Below are positions 29,070 to 33,697 of a stretch of DNA of 33,697 nucleotides, piece by piece. Each line of letters opens with the position of its first letter. The first letter of the stretch is position 1. Below the pieces are notes generated by a model. The model was not told where the DNA came from. It did not search any database and worked only from the letters and a program-made list of their open reading frames with translations. The position numbers were made by a program, and so were the translations under genes. The DNA lies in NCBI RefSeq assembly GCF_000003815.2, contig NC_049981.1, positions 32,986,560-33,020,256 on the forward strand, given 5' to 3'. The DNA is from Branchiostoma floridae. Lineage: Eukaryota > Chordata > Leptocardii > Amphioxiformes > Branchiostomatidae.

Positions 29070-30760
29070 ATATGATGCACCCCAACAGTTCTGTTCCTTC
29101 ATAGGTAAAACAAATCATTTGTAAAACACCCATTTCTTCATACATCAGTCAGTTCTTTAGCGATGCCTGGAGAGTCGGATCACGAAGCAGACCGTCGGGT
29201 CGGAACCGAAGTTTGGCGAAGGGTGCCGATTCGTGCCCGATGATTCCCGATTGCCAATGTCATTCGGCACAAGGAAGAAATACCGATCTAATCGGTGCAC
29301 TAAGTGCCTGGGGGTTGGTTTGTCATCGGATTAAAGATATCCCTTTATATAACTCAAATATCTTACTTTGTGAATAAAATTTTACAAATGCGATGTAGGT
29401 TTGTTCTCCTCTAAGATAGAAATAGAATATGTGCCTACTTGAAATGGTTACTGTAGTTTGATTTCAAGTCGTATTCCGTCAACAATCACTGGGGTCACTG
29501 GAGCCAGCAAGAGGTCGTGTTTTGTCAGAAAAACTAATGGACCTGCAAATTTTACGCAGGCAATATCAATGGAAGGCCTGTAGTAATGGAACACAAAAAC
29601 GGAATTTTCGTACTTTTTACGTTAGGAGTCGTCCTCTTAAATCGTACTGCACCAAAAGCAATTAAGGGGCACACGCCTGGTTAACATTGTGGAGGTTATT
29701 GACTTGTGATATATGGACTACAGTCCCTGAGCGGAAGTGACGTTACTGTCAACATTTGGAACATTATTGCGAAACAGTCCTACATGTAAAGAATGCATGT
29801 AGCGATGCATATGTTGATTTGGATCAACTCGGAGACTGTCGGAACATAGCAACTACAACAACTGCTCGAAGTTGCCCAATCAATCACAACTTTGAAACAA
29901 CAACATCATCATTTTAAAATCCAGATCTCTTCCTTTTTAGTTTATTTCTGCAGAAATGCTATGCTGGTTTGTTCCGCGACAAGATAAAGATGGAAAAAGC
30001 AAATCTAGACACGGTCACTGCATTTTGATTCAAGCCCTCATTATGTTCCTTTGTGACTCAATCCTTTTGTTAGTGTGATCTTTAAGACGATATTGATAAC
30101 AGACGCCAAACCTAGAAACGGATAGTGTACTTTGTGTACTTTACTCACGTCAACAACACTAGCTGTCCTGACTCGTGAACCCTTTGGTGTATGTACAAAT
30201 ATATTCATATATTTATGCATAAAAGTGATTTAGATAGCATCATCTGACGTCCAACAGACGACAAGTACAGACCGAAGTCTGGCGAATGGGGCCGATGATT
30301 GTCGAGCGCAGTGCTCGAAAGAGTCGTAGCTTAAAATGTAGCCTAACTACAGAATAGGTTCAGAAGGTACTTTTACCTAACTATACAATGGTTTTGCCTA
30401 ACTACACAATAGCTACTAGTAATTAGCAGGCACCTCACTTTAGAGATAATCTCTGTAGATATGCAGTAATTGTATAAATATTAGTCATGTGTTCAGTGGA
30501 ACGCTTTCTTTCAGTAGCAACAAATAACGAATAGATCACGAGCAAGAGAAATGGGCATCATTTACTGTTAAAAGCCACGACTATACCATAAGTTCTGACC
30601 TGCCATCTCGCCTGAGTTCAGGGCCGACCGGTTTTAGAGCGGATTGTTACAGCCTGGGGGCTGGACGGCTCGTATCCAACTTAGAGCGGGACAGAGCTGT
30701 GTGTTTACCTCAAAATCACTGATGTATAAAAATATTCAATTCTTACATGTTTTCGGTCCA
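29070..30760. repeat. Tandem duplication, copy 2
   Basis: Second, longer copy of 27058-28120 in the same orientation. It has lost the CCAAT box and is not followed by an exon 1, so it looks like the relic promoter of a missing gene copy. Confidence 0.7.
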
Positions 30761-30957
30761 CGATATACTAAAATACGTTGTATGAATGAGATGTTATCAA
30801 CAGAGAGTGAGAGACTACATCTCTAGAGCTTAAAACGTTCTACATTTTTTGTACTTTTTTTAATGAATTTTTTTCATCCGTTATGTTTAGTATCATGCCC
30901 CCCCCCCTCCCCCACATGCTTTGGTGTAGTGTCTACAGCATCGCAACCTGAGTAGAT

Positions 30958-31179
30958 GTGAGCATCGCTAAGAAGATGGGACTCTCTGTAGACGTCTTAA
31001 CCCACATTTACCTGACGTTTGTACGACGCATCCTCGAGTACGCGAGCTCTGTTTGGGAAGAAATGCCCAAACATTTTTCCGACTCTCTAGCATCTGTTCA
31101 AAAGTGCTGTTTGAGAATAATTGGCTTTCTGATGACTCGATCACAAACTAATGGACGGGACAGAGCCACAGGCACTTAG
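30958..31179 (+). mobile_element. LINE reverse-transcriptase fragment
   Basis: The frame encodes AKKMGLSVDVLTHIYLTFVRR and then LEYASSVWEEMPKHF and SVQKCCLRIIG, the typical C-terminal block of non-LTR reverse transcriptases. It differs clearly from the fragment at 516. Only about 60 residues remain. It lies right at the edge of the inverted promoter copy of gene B and may mark the rearrangement breakpoint. Confidence 0.7.
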
Positions 31180-31516
31180 CGCACCAATTAGATCGGTATT
31201 TCTTCCTTGTGCCGAGTGACTTATGTAACACCGAACTCGGGAATCATCGGCCACGAATCGGCCCCATTCGCTAACCCTCGCTTGGGACCCGACGGTCTAC
31301 GATGTGCTCCGAATCTGCAATTATAACAAAATGCATGACTGACGCATAAGGAAAGGGGCGTTTCACTGTGTTTCTAACCAATGGGGGAACAGAACTGTCG
31401 GGTTCAACGTTATATCATATCTGTAAAGTCAGTCAGTCGTGGACAGGTCTTTGTGTGAGTTGGGCCTGGCCTGCAGATCGACTTGCAGTTACTTTTTCGG
31501 GCGGGAATATCTCAGA
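31180..31516 (+). promoter_or_regulatory. Probable promoter and 5' UTR of gene B (inverted copy of gene A promoter)
   Basis: Inverted homologue of 26963-27310, with CCAAT at 31378-31382 followed by GGGGGAACAGAACTG, and CTTTTTCGGGCGGGAATATC just before the ATG. Conservation up to the start codon in both genes argues for shared control; actual activity is untested. Confidence 0.45.
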
Positions 31517-31885
31517 ATGGGCTCCGAAAGCCTCGAGGTGCCTTTCTCGGCACTCGGGGCTGGGCGGGACAGGCAAGGAATAATCGCAGCGCTTATGATC
31601 GTTTTTGTGGGTTTCGTCACCATGTTTGTAATGGTGAAGCAGGGGGTGGAACTCGGAGAAATGAGATCTCAGTTGTTGCACCTGAAGGACATGGAATCCC
31701 AGCTGTCCCACCTGAAGGACATGGAGGCCCAGCTGTCCCACCTGAAGGACATGGAGGCCCAGCTGTCCCACCTGAAGGACATGGAGGCCCAGCTGTCCCA
31801 CCTGAAGGAAGCGGTAACGCAGCTGAAGGAAATGGAATCGCAGGTGCAGGAGATGCGACAGTGGAGAGAACACCTGGATGTGCAG
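31517..31885 (+). CDS. Gene B exon 1: cytoplasmic tail, transmembrane helix, decad coiled coil
   Basis: A paralogue of gene A exon 1, starting MGSESLEVPFSALG. One transmembrane helix (GIIAALMIVFVGFVTMFVMV) lies at about residues 21-40, and then come five decads (four [10 protein letters not shown]-type plus one altered) and QVQEMRQWREHLDVQ. It leaves in phase 0 at CAG|GTTAGA. The cytoplasmic tail differs from that of gene A. If unspliced, the frame would end 45 bp later. Confidence 0.88.
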
Positions 31886-33307
31886 GTTAGACCATTAAAC
31901 ACTAGTTTACAACAAACTAGTAATGAGTAACATTGTCGGACCAATGGATCCGGGTGGTGGGTTAGGACGCCTAACGACAATGTACTGACTTGTGTGCAGA
32001 TTGCTTATTTAACATTTTCTACCCGCACAATTTATCTGAACACCGTGAAAAAGCCCAGATTATAAAGTTTGACGCAGCACATTTGGAGTTAATGAACTGT
32101 GCACTATTTCCTGGTCGCCCCCCCCAAAAAAAGAAACAGAAAAAAAAACAGACCAGGTGTTTAAAACACAATACTTCGTCATCGTGATGATACATTGTTC
32201 TCCGTGGTAGCTGGTACCTTTTCTTAAAGGTATGCTTTATCCCGGATTTGTGTGAATCTTAAATATCCTCATGTGATGGGTTAACAACAAAGGAAAATGG
32301 ATTGAGAGAAACACGAATTATTTACATCATCATGTGGATATGGCAAAACTATAATAACGCAGACTAGTGCTTGGTACGTTGTACGTCGGAGTTATAAAGA
32401 TTTTGCGATGCTGACTGACGATATATCTTCAAAAGACACTGTCAGCATACTTATAACGAGTTAATTGAGTGCATCTAATGTCGCCCAACAGGTCAGTCCT
32501 CAGCCTGGCCCGAGCGCTCCTGAGCAGCAGAATGGAGGAGCGGGGCGGGGCAAGAGCGCCACCTTTCTGTACGGAGCTGAAGTGCATCGCCGAGCGAAGT
32601 CCAACATCGGGAATTTTGCGAACAAGATTACACTGCCCACGACTCTTGGGGGTAGGGATATGACACTCATACTAAATACATTATTGTAAACTTGAATATC
32701 GATGTGTTTACGAGTAGCCATCAAGACCAAAGGTACGCACCTTGATTCACTTTTCTACTCACTAATATGGCTGTCATTGTGGATTGTTCCACTTACAATG
32801 GGGGCGGGGTGTGAAACATTCTGTTTTCGGTCGTTGTGTTTATGTTCGACTTAAATTGAAATAATTTTTACACCGAGCCAGCTTTTTATAAACTTTTAAA
32901 TAACAGTATTAATATCAACACCCACAGTTTACTTAAACCTGCCCAAGGGGAAGTCAACCATCTCAAATATCACCACATCCACGCACGTACAGACGGCTAC
33001 AAACGTTCTTTTTTTCACGTACGATCCCTGGGTGGAACGCGGCACTGGAGTAATTATAAGTGCTCCCACAGTTGCGTGCTCCCGTGCAAGGCAGTCGGGA
33101 AATAATTGCAGGGAATAATTAAAAGTACGCAGGTTTCTTAAAGTGCAACTGAGATGTGGTTGGTTTTCCGTATTTTTATTTACCATTCTCTTCCAAACCC
33201 GGTAGATTGCGCGGCATACCTTGCTGCAGGACAAACTACCAGCGGAGTCTACACCCTGGACTTGTCATCCACCAGTGTGGAGGCGTACTGTGACATGGAG
33301 AACCAAG
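31517..33307 (+). CDS. Gene B: short paralogue, coiled-coil membrane protein with FReD (partial, runs off window)
   Basis: Recognised exons are 31517-31885, 32492-32651 and 33206-33307, with matching phases (0, then 1). They give tail, transmembrane helix, coiled coil, linker and FReD start. The rest of the FReD would lie beyond 33697. There is no collagen, vWA or SRCR exon between 32651 and 33206, although introns on both sides are homologous to gene A. So gene B appears to be an inverted duplicate with an internal deletion equal to about 25410-7280 of gene A. The last donor seen is unusual (AAG|GTCCTT). It may encode a ficolin-like membrane lectin, or be a decaying copy. Confidence 0.65.
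31670..31819 (+). repeat. Five 30-bp coding minisatellite units in gene B exon 1
   Basis: Four regular units and one altered unit of the same 30-bp repeat as in gene A (eight units), showing that copy number differs between the paralogues. Confidence 0.93.
31886..32491 (+). other. Gene B intron 1
   Basis: A 606-bp intron whose last 90 bases match the gene A intron 1 end. No further feature was seen. Confidence 0.7.
32492..32651 (+). CDS. Gene B exon 2: linker without furin site
   Basis: Phase 0 in (CAACAG), phase 1 out (GGGG|GTAGGG). It reads VSPQPGPSAPEQQNGG and then [14 protein letters not shown], ending TLPTTLG. Compared with gene A exon 2 it lacks three codons (RSV), so RRAKRS becomes RRAKS and the convertase site is gone. 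Confidence 0.85.
32652..33205 (+). other. Gene B intron 2 (deletion junction)
   Basis: Its start (to about 32760) matches gene A intron 2 and its end (from about 33105) matches gene A intron 14. The roughly 345 bp between has no match in the window and would hold the junction. Confidence 0.7.
33206..33307 (+). CDS. Gene B exon 3: first FReD exon
   Basis: Nearly identical to gene A exon 15: [20 protein letters not shown] followed by [11 protein letters not shown], phase 1-1, with the same weak CCCGGTAG acceptor. The donor is AAG|GTCCTT because a minisatellite starts two bases into the intron. The later FReD exons are outside the window. Confidence 0.85.
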
Positions 33308-33309
33308 GT

Positions 33310-33419
33310 CCTTTTCGTTCCTTTTCGTTCCTTTTCGTTCCTTTTCGTTCCTTTTCGTTCCTTTTCGTTCCTTTTCGTTCCTTTTCGTTCCTTTTCGCTC
33401 CTTTTCGTTCCTTTTCGCA
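33310..33419 (+). repeat. Eleven 10-bp units (CCTTTTCGTT) at a splice donor
   Basis: A tandem array of eleven decamers begins immediately after the GT of the gene B exon 3 donor; the last units vary (CGCT, CGCA). The homologous gene A intron has only a single CCCCTTTCGTCC-like site, so the array arose after the duplication. Confidence 0.97.
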
Positions 33420-33697
33420 CTTTCGGTAGACCCGGAAAAAATGTTGATATGTATTTCTTCTTGTCCTTTTTCTTCCTGTCGGATGATCAGTTCAGATGGA
33501 CTTGGCGATGTGCGACTACACCGGTTCCGATCCTGCACAGTATATATACATTTCTACATATCAAAGTTTCAGATACCACTGAGTTTGTAGCATGCATAGA
33601 ATATATTTTTGTACGCCGGAACATTATATTTCCCTTTTTTGCTGTTGAAGAGATTCATCAGTCACGTATGTAAACAGTTAATAGAATCTTTCATCAC
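33420..33697 (+). other. Gene B intron 3 (partial)
   Basis: Homologous to gene A intron 15 (6857-7047), with small insertions. No exon was seen before the window ends. Confidence 0.65.

Larger units (their letters stand above)
26963..31516. other. Shared intergenic region between head-to-head genes A and B
   Basis: 4.55 kb between the two start codons, with no convincing coding region. It contains three copies of a promoter-proximal block (27058-27310, 29070-29340, inverted 31180-31516), a longer tandem duplication (27058-28120 against 29070-30760), degenerate fragments of the same block near 28595 and 30241, and a LINE fragment at 30958. Confidence 0.75.

Noticed and set aside
33154-33429. 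Read-through of gene B exon 3 into a Phe/Ser/Arg repeat as a genuine protein tail
   Set aside because: Gene A shows that the exon ends at MENQG, and the later GTAGAC donor near 33426 would give the wrong phase for the next FReD exon.

Overview
The window looks like a piece of a lophotrochozoan-free, basal deuterostome genome, most likely amphioxus (Branchiostoma). The reasons are spliced genes with GT-AG introns, an innate-immune domain mix (SRCR, fibrinogen-like, vWA, collagen, coiled coil) in unusual combinations, dense small transposons, and two 100-N scaffold gaps. Sea urchin is the main alternative. No bacterial, organellar or RNA genes were recognised.

Minus strand, 26962 down to 5261 (gene A): I could assemble a 17-exon gene in which every splice phase matches. 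It encodes a type II membrane protein: short cytoplasmic tail, one transmembrane helix, a coiled coil of eight 10-residue repeats, a linker with a furin-type site, a 9-triplet collagen segment, a Pro/Thr stalk, a vWA domain with a degenerate metal site, a short linker, four SRCR domains, two short linkers, and a C-terminal fibrinogen-related domain (FReD) that keeps its calcium-site residues. With all exons it spans 1149 codons including the stop, but the fourth SRCR exon carries an in-frame TAG. Because that exon is symmetric (phase 1-1), skipping it restores a 1047-residue product. A further SRCR exon at 85-393 belongs to another gene on the same strand, beyond the gene A stop.

Intron 8 of gene A (11011-21508) is almost wholly transposon. 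At 11135-20486 lies an apparently intact 9.35-kb DNA transposon with 12-bp terminal inverted repeats and a perfect 8-bp target duplication (CTTAGAAG). On the plus strand it carries a six-exon, 1440-residue gene with matching phases. The protein has a C2HC zinc finger, an RNase H-like transposase core reminiscent of P-element/THAP9 enzymes with a Cys-rich insert, a SAP-like domain, an NHL-like propeller region and an acidic tail. A TTAA-flanked piggyBac-type MITE (20525-21489) sits 30 bp away, and a related MITE (4038-5007) lies just beyond the gene A stop.

Plus strand, from 31517 (gene B): this is a head-to-head inverted paralogue of gene A. It keeps the transmembrane/coiled-coil exon, the linker exon and the first FReD exon, but lacks the collagen, vWA and SRCR exons in between, so it looks like a phase-compatible internal deletion of about 18 kb. 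It has lost the furin-type site, and a 10-bp minisatellite has replaced the intron side of a splice donor. The 4.5 kb between the two genes holds three copies of a promoter-proximal block, a tandem duplication, and a LINE fragment at the inversion boundary.

All splice sites, domain calls and family assignments were read by eye. No database search or transcript evidence was available.
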